The notes under the pieces were generated by a model, which was not told the origin of the DNA, searched no databases, and saw only the letters and a list, made by a program, of their open reading frames with translations. This document shows positions 53,952 to 64,000 of a stretch of 64,000 nucleotides of DNA, piece after piece (positions within the stretch are counted from its first letter, which is position 1; the number at the start of each line of letters is the position of its first letter). The translations under genes were made by a program, and so were the position numbers. This DNA is from Liopterus haemorrhoidalis (lineage: Eukaryota; Arthropoda; Insecta; Coleoptera; Dytiscidae): NCBI GenBank assembly GCA_963971575.1, contig OZ020613.1, positions 50,462,250-50,526,249 of the forward strand, given 5' to 3'.

Positions 53952-55153
53952 ATGCGGAAGAAAGCCGTTGAACCCAGTGAAGCTGGACAAGCGAACGTGC
54001 GGAGAGAACTCACGACTGCGGAGGTCGTGGACAACGAGCCCGGGGCGACAGCACAGCAGCTGGATGCACCTTGGAGTGTTAGGACCGGTTACGAGATACC
54101 GTTGCAGCAGCTGAGGGACGCACGAGCCATGAACACCGAATATATCGGTGGCCCATGTACATCGGCGCAGGTAGGCATAGATATGCTCCCAGACAGGTAC
54201 GATGTAAACTTATATAAGTCGTTCGAGACACAGACGGAGCCGGAAGATGTGCGTGATCGAAATACGGTGGACCAAAGGCTGGAGGCTCGTTACACGCACA
54301 ACTTAGGCACTCCAGTACCATCAAACCTAAGGTCACATAACACGCAGGCTGATTATGGACCAGCGAGAGCTGCGAGCTACATGTTGCAGCGCACACCGGT
54401 GAGGCCAGAGCCACCGAGGTATGCATCGGAAAGGATGTACGTAGCAAGTCGAGATGTGCCCGAAGAGGTCTTGCCCATCTTTGATCCGGATGACCAGATC
54501 GGCTTGTGGGCCGAGGAATGGCTACGGAGGGTGGAAGAAATAGGACAGGCTTACGAGTGGTCCGAACCACTGATCTTGGCAAGGTCAATTGGTCGCCTGA
54601 GGGGAGCAGCCATGCTGTAGCATGGAGCCGTCGCCGAGGGAGTTGCCACCTGGAGGACGTTTAAGGTGGAGTTGATGGAAGCGTTCCCAAGTGATGCGGA
54701 TGCAACTGTAATCCATGCAGAACTTGCAGCAAAAAGGAAAAAGCAAAACGAATCGCACACAACTTATGTATACACTATGCTCGCTCTAGCGAGACGAGGG
54801 CGCATAGCGGAATCGGACGTAGTGAAGTATTGCATACATGGACTAGACGGACAAGTGGCAAGTGCAGTGCGTGCTATGTCGTTCGCGAATGTGCGGGAGT
54901 TATTAGCAGCACTAAACCGCTATGAACAGCAGAGCCCGTACACAGCTATGGAGGACAATGCTCGTAGGAGAGGAAGTTCGGGTGAGTCTTTCTCGAGAGT
55001 GACTGTTCGTGACCGCAGAGACACGGGTGCAAGACGTGCAGTGCAGGAGACTTCGGAAGTTACTCGCGGGTATCCGAGTGAACGATCGAAAAGTCCGATG
55101 GATCGAATCAAGTGTTTTAAGTGTGGTGCACGCGGACATTTTAAAAAAGACTG
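53952..55153 (+). pseudogene. gypsy gag with one stop and a destroyed zinc knuckle
   Basis: From ATG 53952 (MRKKAVEPSEAGQANV) one frame runs 400 codons with a single in-frame TAG at 54618-54620. A capsid-like region includes IGLWAEEWLRRVEEIG and FKVELMEAFPSDAD. At the end a CCHC knuckle reads CFKCGARGHFKKD followed by TGA where the final cysteine codon (TGC or TGT) is expected, so the same base change both kills the knuckle and ends the frame. Confidence 0.85.
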
Positions 55154-55219
55154 ACCCAAACGGGACTTTAATAAAGACAGTAAGGACAACAAAGACGAAG
55201 TCACAGACGAGTATTCGCC

Positions 55220-57975
55220 ATGAATATGTCCGAACTAGGCGTCTGCAAGCTGGTGAAGATGGAGATGAAAGAAATGCCAGGAAGTAGTATCGTGAACCAG
55301 CTACCATATAAAGTCTCAAGACAGAACCGAGAGGACATGAGACAAATTGTAGACGAATGGAAACAACATGGAATCGTGACCGAGTCCGACTCTCCCTACA
55401 GCAGTCCAGCCTTGGTCGTGAGGAAGACGGCATTTGTCACACCCGACTGGAAAGGGGAATTCACACGGATGATCTTTGAGCTGTCAAATGCACCATTCAC
55501 GTTCATGAGAGCCATGGACGCGGCGCTGGGTGCCTTAAGAAATAGCACCGTAATGTGTTATATGGATGATTTGATTGTTCCGGCTACGGATTGGCAGGAT
55601 TTGCTGCGAAAGCAAAATAGCGTGTTTGAGGCGCTCGACAGGGCAGGATTGACCCTGAGGCCCTCTAAATGTACCTTCGGAACGAAGAGAGTCGAGTTCC
55701 TTGGGTTTGTTATTGAAGAAGGCAGCATACAACCCGGGAAAAGGAAAGTGCTGTCGATTTCCGAATTTCCGACACCCAAGAATCCGCATGAGGTAAGAAG
55801 ATTCCTCGGATTGGTGGGCTTCTTTCGAAGGTTTGTTCCGAAATTTTCTCAGAAATCCAGATCTCTGACAATTCTGACCAGAAAAGACCAGGCGTTCATC
55901 TGGGGAGCGGAACAACAAGACGCATTCGATACACTACGGAATGAAATCACTGCGGAACCAACACTGAAATTGGCGCAAATAGCCTTTGTTGCTGTGCGCC
56001 AAAAATTTTAACTAACTAACTAACCAACACTGAAATTGTTCGATCCGGAGGCAGAGACTGAGCTGCATACGGATGCGAGTGCGGAAGGACTCGCAGGCAT
56101 CCTGTTGCAGAAAGGAAAAGATGGACAGCTGCACTTAGTACAGGCAGTCAGCAAGCGTACAACAGAAGCGGAGAAGAAGTACCTCTCGAGTCGCTTGGAG
56201 CTGATGGCTGTGGCTTGGTGCTTGGAGCGGCTGAGAGAGTTGCTGATTGGTGTACACACGGTTGTAGTCACTGATTGCCAATGCCTAGTGTATACGAATA
56301 CGAATAAGACGAAAAATCCACAGATCGCACGGTGGAGCCTACTGCTTCAAGATTTCGATGTGGACATTAGACATCGACCAGGTGAGAAGATGCTGCACGC
56401 AGACGCGCTGAGTCGATCACCGGTGGGGGCATCAACGGACACCTGGACGGACGTCGTTGAGAGTAAGTTGGACGTTCTCGTTACACTTACCGAAGAGGAG
56501 TACGTCTTAACGATCCAACACTCTGACACAGCGCTCAGAAAAATCATTGACATATTGAAGAAAGACGCTGCGGAGCGAAGACCGGAAGAGCAACATCTGG
56601 AGAAGGAGTACCTGCTGAGGGATAATTTACTCTATAGGCGAGTGCCAACCGGTGCCGGAGAAGAGGTAAGGTATGTGGTGCCGAAGAGCATGAGAAAGTC
56701 CCTAGTGGTGAAATATCATGACCTACATGGCCACTTCGGCGTACATCGGACGTTTGCGGTCATACGCGCGCACTACTGGTTTGGTCGCATGCGTAACTAT
56801 GTCAAGAACCACATCGCGAGGTGTGCTGAGTGTCTGCTGGTGAAGATCCCAGGCGGGAAACGACCAGGGTACCTGCATCCGATACCTCCAGGGGCCAGAC
56901 CATTCGAGACGGTACACCTGGACCACGTGGGACCGTTTCCCACAAGTAAAAATGGAAATAAACATATCCTGGTGGCAGTGGACGACTTGACAAAGTATGT
57001 CCAGATATGGCCTGTAACCTCGACGACAACGGAGGAGGTCAAAGCGAAGCTGGAAGACATGTTCGGGGTCTACGGATTGCCGCGGAGACTGATCTGCGAT
57101 CGTGGAACGTGCTTCACATCGAAGAGCTTCGACACGTTCTGTGCGAGGCGAGGAGTCCAGCTGGTGCTGATAAGCAGCCGACATCCACGCGCGACGGACA
57201 AGTCGAGCGCGTTAATCGCACTTTGATCGCGACGATGCAGACCAAGTTGGGTGACCAGGAGGAACAAAGCTGGGACGAAGTTGCAGCGACAGTGCAGAGG
57301 GATCTCAACGCATCGCCCAACAAAACGACGGGAAAGAGTCCGTTCTACTTGTTGCACGGCTACAAGCCCAGGTACGTAGATGGACTGTACCGCCAATTAA
57401 CAGGTGATGATGCTGCCCAACAGAACCCGCAGGCGTTACGTGAGGAGGCGCGGGAGCGCATCATCAGACAACACCTAGAGTGACAACGGCGTCACGATAA
57501 ACATAGATGTCTCGCACCTACCTACGAGATTGGCGAGGTCGTATATATGAAAAGGGCAAATGTCGCTACAGGAGAGACCACTAAACTGCAGGCAAAGTAC
57601 CGGGGGCCGCTGGTGGTTCTGGAAGTTCTTCCCGGAGATACATACAGGGTTTGTCAGCTAGAGAGGAACCAAGTTGGTAGGATGTTCGCCACGACGGCGC
57701 ACGTCTCTGCACTCAATGGGTGCAAACCGATGTCTGGAGCTGATGAGGACGACAGTTCCGAGTCGGAGGAAGAGGAAGGCATCGGAAAAAATCAGCTCGA
57801 GGCGCAGGTCGACCCCGAGCCAGGGGCGGTTCCCACAACCACAGAACGACGGGAGTCGGAATTTCCATCAACAAGAAGACCACCACGTCAGCGCAGAGCA
57901 CCGAAGCACCTGCAGGAATACGAGGTCGAGTATTCCGCGGACGGGGACGTCGCAAGGTCAGGAGAGGCCGAGTGA
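55220..57975 (+). pseudogene. gypsy pol: deleted reverse transcriptase, RNase H, integrase
   Basis: Protease is missing. The reverse transcriptase begins QLPYKVSRQNREDM and SPALVVRK, then jumps directly to TAFVTPDW, skipping the palm block with the first catalytic Asp. CYMDDLIV (the YMDD pair) and FLGLVGFFRRFV remain. RNase H has LHTDASAEG and SSRLELMAV. Integrase has an HHCC finger (HGHFGVHRT, CAECLL), HLDHVGPFP, CDRGTCFTS and, after a frameshift near 57195, GQVERVNRT. A stop at 57481 precedes a C-terminal tail with KYRGPLVV. A 49-bp LINE tail interrupts it at 55973. Confidence 0.9.
55973..56021 (+). mobile_element. 49-bp LINE tail insertion with 17-bp target duplication
   Basis: The inserted bases end in gttgctgtgcgccaaaaa and a taac-repeat, identical in pattern to the 3' end of LINE C at 31812-31865 (minus strand). 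The 17-base sequence aaccaacactgaaattg flanks both sides (55956-55972 and 56022-56038). This is an extreme 5' truncation of the I-like LINE in gypsy pol, and it introduces stop codons. Confidence 0.93.
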
Positions 57976-58093
57976 TATCGCGTGTCAATTCGAAAATCCC
58001 GCCCGGTGTTGATAGATGGCAGTAGCGGTCGCTTGTTGATGTTTGTCGAAGGGAACAGGAACCGAGCAGAGGGGTTCTGTTCTGAACTTAGTT

Positions 58094-58127
<34 letters not shown>

Positions 58128-58525
58128 TTTATTAATCCTTTAAATGCAGGACTGCATGTAGGATATGTCAGTACATAAGTTTACAATTTTACACAGATCT
58201 TAATCAGTAATACAAGTTATGCAATTAATAAAACAACAAAATCATATATTAAATTACCCAAAATTAATGTTCCCCATTGGCATTACACCAGTCCTTACAA
58301 ATTTTCAAAAATTCATTCATTGAGTATACACAATGCTCTATAAGAAATACCTTAATCTTCCTCTTAAATATAGCAAACTGCGTTTCATTGTACCTTATTT
58401 ACCATTAATGTACCTTACAAGATGGTGGACGTTGTGATGTAAATATATTATTAAAATAAACACTTATATTTTATCTCGAGGACTTGAAATACTTTGCTGA
58501 ACCTATTCCTGATTAAAAGATAACA
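57973..58525 (+). repeat. gypsy 3' LTR, interrupted by a LINE 3' end
   Basis: The LTR sequence runs 57973-58099 and 58404-58525. Joined, it equals the 243-bp 5' LTR except at four bases. Between them lies a truncated CR1-like LINE. Confidence 0.92.
58100..58403 (-). mobile_element. 5'-truncated CR1-like LINE in the gypsy 3' LTR
   Basis: Read on the minus strand, it begins YNETQFAIFKRKIKVFL and CVYSMNEFLKICKDW, the last codons of ORF2. A 3' UTR and an (AAT)n tail follow, seen at 58097-58127 on the plus strand. The flanking bases ttattaat and (c)cattaat suggest a short target duplication of attaat. It is related to but distinct from LINE B and the copy at 31447. Confidence 0.88.
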
Positions 58526-61260
58526 CATGAAATATCAGATAATCATACAAATGCTTGTTTTATTCTGAAACAGTGAAAGACGAAAAAACAATAAATAATA
58601 TGTTACACGAAAATATTCAAAAGGAACAAACATATTGGACAAAATTTTAAAAAGACTTATAAAAATAACGTTAAAATTAGCTAAAAATTGCGGTTCATTT
58701 CGAGGACAAAAGGGTTCACTTGATGATATTTATAATGGTAATTTTTTATCAGATGTCCAATTATTAGCTAAATATGATAATATTATGAAAGAAGTGATAT
58801 CTATGCCTCGTGGCCATGTTAATTATTTATCACCTCAAATTCAAAATGAAATTATTTGTCTCTTGTCAAAAATTTAGAAGAAAAAATTAATGATATAAAT
58901 TCCATTTTTTTCAATAATTGTAGATACTACTCAAGATTTGTTAAAAATAGATCAACTTAGTTTTTGCTTTCGATTTGTCAAATTTTGTTATAATATTAAT
59001 GGGTCTCAATAAACATAGAGGAAACATTTTTAGGTTTTTTTAAAGTTGATAACCAATCAGCAAGTGCAATATCAAATCAAATTATAAGTATATTAAACAA
59101 ATTTGGTCTTAATTTAAAAAAGTGTAGGGGACAAGGCTATGACGGTGCAAGCAACATGAGTAGGATTTACTTTAGAGTACAAACAAGGTTAAAACAAATT
59201 GAAAAAATTGCAACATTTATTCATTGTGCGGCACAACTTAAATTTAGTTATAAATGATGCTATGAACGGGGTGCAAGATATTAGGAATTTCTTTTCTAGT
59301 ATACAAGAAATATATACATTTTTTGGAATTAGTATAAATAGGGACGTATTATCAAAAATAACAGGAAAATCAGAAGTAACTTTAAAAAAACTGAATCCTA
59401 CCCGTTGGGCTGGTCGGTTATCGTCTTGCGTAGCCATTAAATATAGATATGTAGATGTAATGAAAGCTCTCTCAAAAATTATTTTAGAAAGTCAGAAAAA
59501 GATGAAATGGTACAAGCGATTGTTTTAAGAAACAAAATGCACTATTTAGATTTTATTTTAGTTACTGAAATTTTGTCACCATTAAATCTTGTCTCAAAAT
59601 TATTGCAATCCAAAAATATTGATCTAGATAAAGTATGTTCGTTATTAGAAACTGGACTAAAAGAAATAAAATATTTGCGTAATAATTTTGATAATATACT
59701 GGCGGAAGCAAAGTCTCTTGCTTTAAAATGGAATATAACACCAACGTTTACGCAAAAACGAAAGAAAAAAACAAAAAAAAAGTTTGATGAGCTTTCTATA
59801 GTTTACCGATTTGAAACACCTGAAGAAGTGTTTAAAATTAATGTATTTTATGTAGTTATCGATATTGTTACTAATCAGTTAGATTCCCGTTTTACATCAC
59901 TAAAATCTGTAAATACCGTATATTCCGGCGTATAACGCGCACCTCAAATCTGAATAGATTTATTTTAATTTTTGCATGTATTCCTCGTATACCGCGCACC
60001 CTTATAATCTGCTTTCTTGGAAACACTTTTATGCCAATATTCCTTCATAACAACCGTATGTATAAGCCGGTAAGGTATTTTAATCGGTAAGTTAATCGGT
60101 TTCGGAAAACGTCTTGTTTTTAGTTTTTTGAAAACATATTAATGTCAATATTCATGTCAATATTCTGTCATAACAACTATATGTTTTAGAAAAACCTTAT
60201 AAGTGGATAAAATAGGGATAAATTTGCTATATAAACTAGTTGTCTCTTGAAATAATATCATTTAAACTTCAACAGTTCTAAACCCAAATGGCTCCTACCA
60301 AGCGAATGAAATATGACGCGAGTTTTAAGTGTAAAGTGATTAAATTTGCAAAATAAAATGGCACTCGTGCTGCAGCAAAAAAGTTTGAGATAAATGAAAG
60401 TTCAGTTCGCGATTGGAGGAAGATTGAAACTGTTATATCTGACATACCAAAACATATCTTAATAAAGATAATAAAGGCGTGGAGTGAAATAAAAACCGAA
60501 ACAATTATAAAATCATTTAAAAAATGTTCTATATCTAACAGTTTGGAAGGTACTGAAGACGATTTTTTGTGGATAGACGATGACGAAACTAATGACGAAA
60601 GTACATTGAATTTGATGATATACCTGATAATATTAGCGAAGACGAATTTGATGAACTTTTTATGTCATAATAAAGATTATTTAAATTAATAATTAAGGTA
60701 ATTTTTTTGTTATGTATATAGATAATATAAATAAATATGTATAAATTTAGAAAGTTTAGTTGATTAGTATTTATATTATGTATGCATTATATAACAGGAA
60801 TCCTATTAATACCCTATTTACACTATTACCATTCTAATCTTCGAACGGGTAAGTTTTATACCCGGCGTATAACGCACACCCAACAAATTTGACAAAACTC
60901 TCAATGTTAAAAGTGTTACGCCGGAATATACGGTAGTTATTTTTCATTCTTGAATCCAAAAAATTTATTGTTATTAGAATCAGATACATTATTACAACAA
61001 GCTACAAATTTAAAAAATAAATACGCTATGGATATTGGTAATGAATTTCCAAATCAAATGATTTTGTTTCAAAATACTTTTAAATCAGAGATGAAAGATA
61101 TTGAAAATATTGCAGATTTAGTGCAGTTATTAACAATTACATTTTACGGTATAAGTAGTACATTCACAGAAGTAATTGCAGCACTTATGTTATATTTGAC
61201 ATTACCCGTCAACGTGGCCAGTATAACTTTGCAATTTTCAACAGTATGTATAGCGAGAAT
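58526..61260 (+). pseudogene. hAT (ZMYM1-like) transposase, main body, split by pogo copy 2
   Basis: The frame resumes HEISDNHTNACFIL and continues KGSLDDIYNGNFLSDVQLLA, IVDTTQDLLKIDQLSFCFRF, GQGYDGASNMS with a catalytic Asp, CAAHNLNLVINDAMNG and NPTRWAGRLSS. After the pogo insertion (59916-60933) it goes on with LNPKNLLLLESDTLLQQATN to MLYLTLPVNVASITLQFSTV, the start of the dimerisation domain. Frameshifts lie near 58878, 58930, 59000, 59190 and 59515. The final dimerisation block is lost after about 61250. Together with 53145-53488, and perhaps 42320-42600, it is one element. Confidence 0.85.
59916..60933 (+). mobile_element. internally deleted pogo/Tigger-like element, copy 2
   Basis: Ends CCGTATATTCCGGCGTATAA and GTTACGCCGGAATATACGG are flanked by TA (59914-59915, 60934-60935). 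At 1018 bp it retains more than copy 1 at 1536-2065. An ATG at 60298 opens MAPTKRMKYDASFKCKVIKF, a pogo-type helix-turn-helix, then TAA and NGTRAAAKKFEINESSV. The acidic C-terminus (TEDDFLWIDDDE) lies at about 60550-60669 with one base deleted relative to copy 1. The catalytic domain is missing in both. Confidence 0.92.
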
Positions 61261-61429
61261 TCAGCTACGGGGATTCACCGACGGGGATTCATGTCCAGAC
61301 CTATATAAACCAACACAGTCAGTATATGAAATACAGTGAAGAAGTCCACTTTCAAAGTAATATTAATTGATACATATTTAATTAAATTAATTTAATTACA
61401 CTTGTGCTTAAAAAAATACCCATGTAAAC

Positions 61430-61923
61430 ATGACTCAAAAGGAACCATCTTATATTTTACATAATAAAGATAAAGACTCAACATCTGTGTGGTCGTATTA
61501 TTTATAGTCGATTGACAATAAAACTGCAAAATGTAAGAAATGTGGAGATATCCTAAAAACATTGGATGGTTCTACAAGAGGCCTTCAAACACATTTATTA
61601 ACAAAGCATAATTTGAAAGTACATATAACAGACCAAAATTTGCCTAGTTCTAGTCAAGAACATCATAATTACAAGCCTCCTAGAAACGAATATTGAAGTA
61701 TATGAATTGAAGTATTAAAAACTCGTTTAAACGAGCATAATTTGAATATTGATACAGACATTGTTGCTATAGTTACGGATGGTCCAAATGTAATGGTTCG
61801 TGTTGGGAAACTTGTGGAGGCTGAACATCAGTTGTGGTTAGTACATGGAATTCACCTGGCAGTTTGTGATGTTTTATATAAAAAAAAGTTCTACTGTAAA
61901 GGAGGTAATTTTGGTATTATTTA
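61430..61923 (+). pseudogene. hAT transposase relic with BED zinc finger
   Basis: The frame from ATG 61430 reads MTQKEPSYILHNKDKDSTS, then after a stop DNKTAKCKKCGDIL and GLQTHLLTKHNLKV, a BED-type finger (CxxC...HxxxxH). Following a gap, NIDTDIVAIVTDGPNVMVRV includes a catalytic Asp and LVHGIHLAVCDVLY corresponds to the conserved CxxH block with the Cys replaced. Most of the middle and all of the C-terminus are missing. Confidence 0.85.
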
Positions 61924-62920
61924 ATAAATAAAATTTCATAAATAAATTCATTATAATCATTCAATTAGAGTAAAATATTTAATCTGTTATACGATACAAA
62001 AATAATCTATTGCTTAGAAAGGGCATTTAAGATAACGGTAGATTGTTTATTATTGCAACTTGACACTTTTGTCAATGTAACATGAAAAGTGAATCGTAAA
62101 TTATTGTGTTAAAAATATACGTCAACCATAAGCACATAAATAATAATTAATTTTTGTCTGAGATATAAATATTATGATTCGGCTATTTTCTAATGGGATA
62201 TTTATCTGAGTTATCACCAATAAATTATGAATTTAAGATAGTACAAGACACACAATCAAGAGGTATTAAATGACATTTAACAGTTGGGCGATGTAAGCAT
62301 TTTTAGGGTGGTCGCGTTTTAAGCAGTTCAATTCTTAAACCGTCGTAGTGGTTAAGTCATGTTAGGGGAGTTCATTTTAAACCGTCGTGAAGTTAAGTCG
62401 TGTTTTTAATTGGAGTGAGATTTTGTTCATCATGGGTTAGAGTCATTTAGGGTGTTCGGTTGGACAAGTAAAATGTAACAAGTAATTCCGTAAGAACGTT
62501 AGTGTAGTGCCCAGCTAAAGACATGTGAGAGATAAATGGTTTTATAGGATGTCAGTCAGGACTGTGGTGTCCAGTGGACAAATTAGTGATTAGTGCTAAG
62601 AAGTCCAGTGGTTATTGTTTTTGAATGTCTCATTTGGATTTAGCTGTATCGACGTAATTGTAAGTCTAGTGTAATTAGTGTAAATATTTAACCCGTATCA
62701 TAATTAAAGTAGATTAGCTAAAATGTTGAGTTTAATTGAACAACCCTTAATCCTTCCAAGAATCATAGCAACCAGCTAGCGGACTAATAGGGGGGGTCCA
62801 GACTTGATCCGCTCGCAAGTCTTGGAACCCATAATGTGAGGGAGACCTAAAGTTGAGGGATGTACAGAGTAAGTACAAATGAAATAAATAAATCAGCCAA
62901 CCGTGACATTTCATATATAT
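61924..62920. other. 1-kb non-coding block with a short internal repeat
   Basis: No protein-like frame is seen. The word ttaaaccgtcgt followed by ttaagtc and tgtt occurs twice (62335-62363 and 62377-62403). A palindromic tgtccagtggaca lies near 62568-62580. The region might be LTR or promoter sequence of an unrecognised retroelement, but no ends can be matched. Confidence 0.35.
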
Positions 62921-62924
62921 ATAT

Positions 62925-63102
62925 CATATCGTAGCTCCCCACACTACGCAAGTGTCCGTCTCGGAAACACCGTTGGAAGAACCTGATTTAGATAATTCAA
63001 ATGACGACAAGAATGAAGATTTGGACATGGGACTAAGTTTTGTTTCTCCAACAGATGATGAGACTACATACTCTTTTATTTTGGACGTTTGCCATTGCTG
63101 AT
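62925..63102 (+). other. short acidic open frame, origin unknown
   Basis: A frame beginning near 62925 reads APHTTQVSVSETPLEEPDLD and continues rich in Asp, Asn and Glu, ending VCHC before TGA (63100-63102). It could be an exon remnant or chance. I recognise no family. An AG (cgtag, 62930) just before the unit could be a splice acceptor. Confidence 0.25.
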
Positions 63103-63206
63103 AGTACTAGGCTAGAATAGTACAATATAATGAGTATTAGTATCAAAAAGATATAATACTTCAAGAGTAATATAAATTTTTTTAAATTTAATATAAATTT
63201 CGTAAT

Positions 63207-64000
63207 AAAAAAGTCATATTAAACACCGATGACTATAAGCAAAAACTTTTGTCGAATATTACGGATGACAAATATGAGAAACTTAAGAAAGACCCTACTA
63301 AGTCGGTGGAAACTAAGGTATACACTACACTTAGGAGGTTCAAAAGTGAATTTACTGATGAAATGAGATCTAAATTAACTCCGCATTATAGCAAAGCTCC
63401 TCATATCTATGGCTTACTTAAGGTACACAAGGAAAACGTCCCCTTGAGGCCTATTGTCAGCTCCATTGGCTCACCATGCTATACTTTAGCTAAATACCTG
63501 GTGTCAATAATAACACCTCTAGCCGGCAAGAGTGAGAGCTTTGTAAAAAACTCGGAGCATTTTGTTAGTGTTATAAAGAATTTAGAATTAAAACGTAATG
63601 AGATTCTGGTAAGCTTTGACGTTGAGAGTCTATTTACTAATGTGCCTGTAGATGAAGCTCTAGTAGTTGTTAGAGAAAGGCTAGAGTGCGATCAGACGTT
63701 ATCTACTCGAACACATCATTCAGTTGACTGCATTATGGAGTTATTAACACTTTGTGTGAAAACTACCTATTTTCAACTGGAAACCGATTATTACCAACAA
63801 AAGGATGGCATGGCTATGGGTTCTCCACTGTCACCTATTATTGCTAATATATACATGGAACATTTTGAAGCGAAAGCTTTAAAAGAAGCCAAGTACAAAC
63901 CGAATAAATGGTTAAGATACGTCGATGATACTTTTGTCATATGGCCACATGGTAAAGATAAACTCCACGAATTCCATCAATACCTAAATTCAGTACACAC
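63207..64000 (+). CDS. Penelope-like element reverse transcriptase, partial
   Basis: The frame is open from about 63207 to the window end (about 264 codons), entering at VILNTDDYKQKLL, so it is truncated at its 5' end. It shows the Penelope-specific order: HIYGLLKVHK, LRPIVSSIGSPCY, SFDVESLFTNVPVD with the first Asp, DGMAMGSPLSPIIANIYME and RYVDDTFVIW with the catalytic pair. No stop or frameshift occurs in this stretch. Penelope enzymes use chromosome ends or nicks as primers and usually carry a GIY-YIG endonuclease further downstream, beyond this window. Confidence 0.92.

Larger units (their letters stand above)
53493..58525 (+). mobile_element. gypsy-type LTR retrotransposon inserted in a hAT
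   Basis: LTRs of 243 bp (53493-53735, and 57973-58525 interrupted by a LINE) begin TGATATCGCG and end AAAAGATAACA, differing at four bases. The flanks are cata and catg. A purine tract (aggagaggccgag) precedes the 3' LTR. The interior has gag and pol with deletions and a 49-bp LINE tail. Removal restores the hAT frame. Confidence 0.93.

Noticed and set aside
54912..55433. 173-codon minus-strand frame opposite gypsy gag-pol
   Set aside because: It spans the gag stop and the pol deletion, has no similarity, and is antisense to recognised gag and pol motifs.
1..64000. CRISPR arrays, bacterial operons, riboswitches, tRNA genes
   Set aside because: The spliceosomal introns, LINE tails and insect-type transposons show a eukaryotic nuclear context; I saw no spaced direct repeats or cloverleaf-like sequences.

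Overview
This window looks like insect (at least arthropod) nuclear DNA: AT-rich, interrupted coding with short spliceosomal introns, and almost nothing but transposable elements (TEs). I see no convincing host gene and no tRNA or rRNA gene. The families present are typical of insect genomes: I-like, Jockey and CR1-like LINEs, copia, gypsy and BEL/Pao elements, Penelope, hAT, piggyBac, PIF/Harbinger, mariner, pogo/Tigger, and a P element with a THAP domain. I cannot name the species from sequence alone.

Layout. 1-6.2 kb: a non-autonomous hAT (386-4079) holding a 5'-truncated I-like LINE, which holds a second hAT, which holds a deleted pogo element. A mariner lies in the same outer hAT. A further hAT is at 4188-5356. 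6.2-9.1 kb: a LINE fragment cut by a nearly full-length piggyBac. 9.1-27.4 kb: a Harbinger fragment, then a hAT coding region split by a PIF/Harbinger element (10017-26935). That Harbinger was itself hit by LINE A (10203-19929, containing the opposite-strand LINE B) and by a young copia element (20446-24974) sitting in its Myb-like gene. 27.4-31.8 kb: mosaic of mariner, BEL/Pao, LINE and pogo pieces. 31.8-37.2 kb: a long I-like LINE on the minus strand. 37.2-42.3 kb: hAT, piggyBac and hAT fragments around a 1.8 kb stretch I cannot assign.

42.3-61.3 kb appears to be one zinc-finger-MYM1-like hAT, split by a P element (42.6-52.3 kb), a gypsy element (53493-58525) and a pogo copy (59916-60933). 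One P-element intron holds an unclassified TIR element, which holds a Jockey LINE whose reverse transcriptase is replaced by a GC-rich proline-rich reading frame. A Penelope-type hammerhead ribozyme motif and a solo LTR lie downstream of the P transposase. 61.4-64 kb: a BED-finger hAT relic and a Penelope reverse transcriptase running off the window end.

No gene set works together as a pathway. The coherent units are the transposons' own modules: Harbinger transposase with its Myb partner, LINE ORF1 with ORF2, gag with pol. Nesting gives a relative chronology, and the copia and gypsy LTR pairs (3 differences in 254 bp and 4 in 243 bp) mark recent insertions into older wrecks. The best candidates for something undescribed are the Jockey-derived proline-rich ORF, the ribozyme motif, and the layered TE accumulation as a whole, which could be heterochromatin or a small-RNA source locus.
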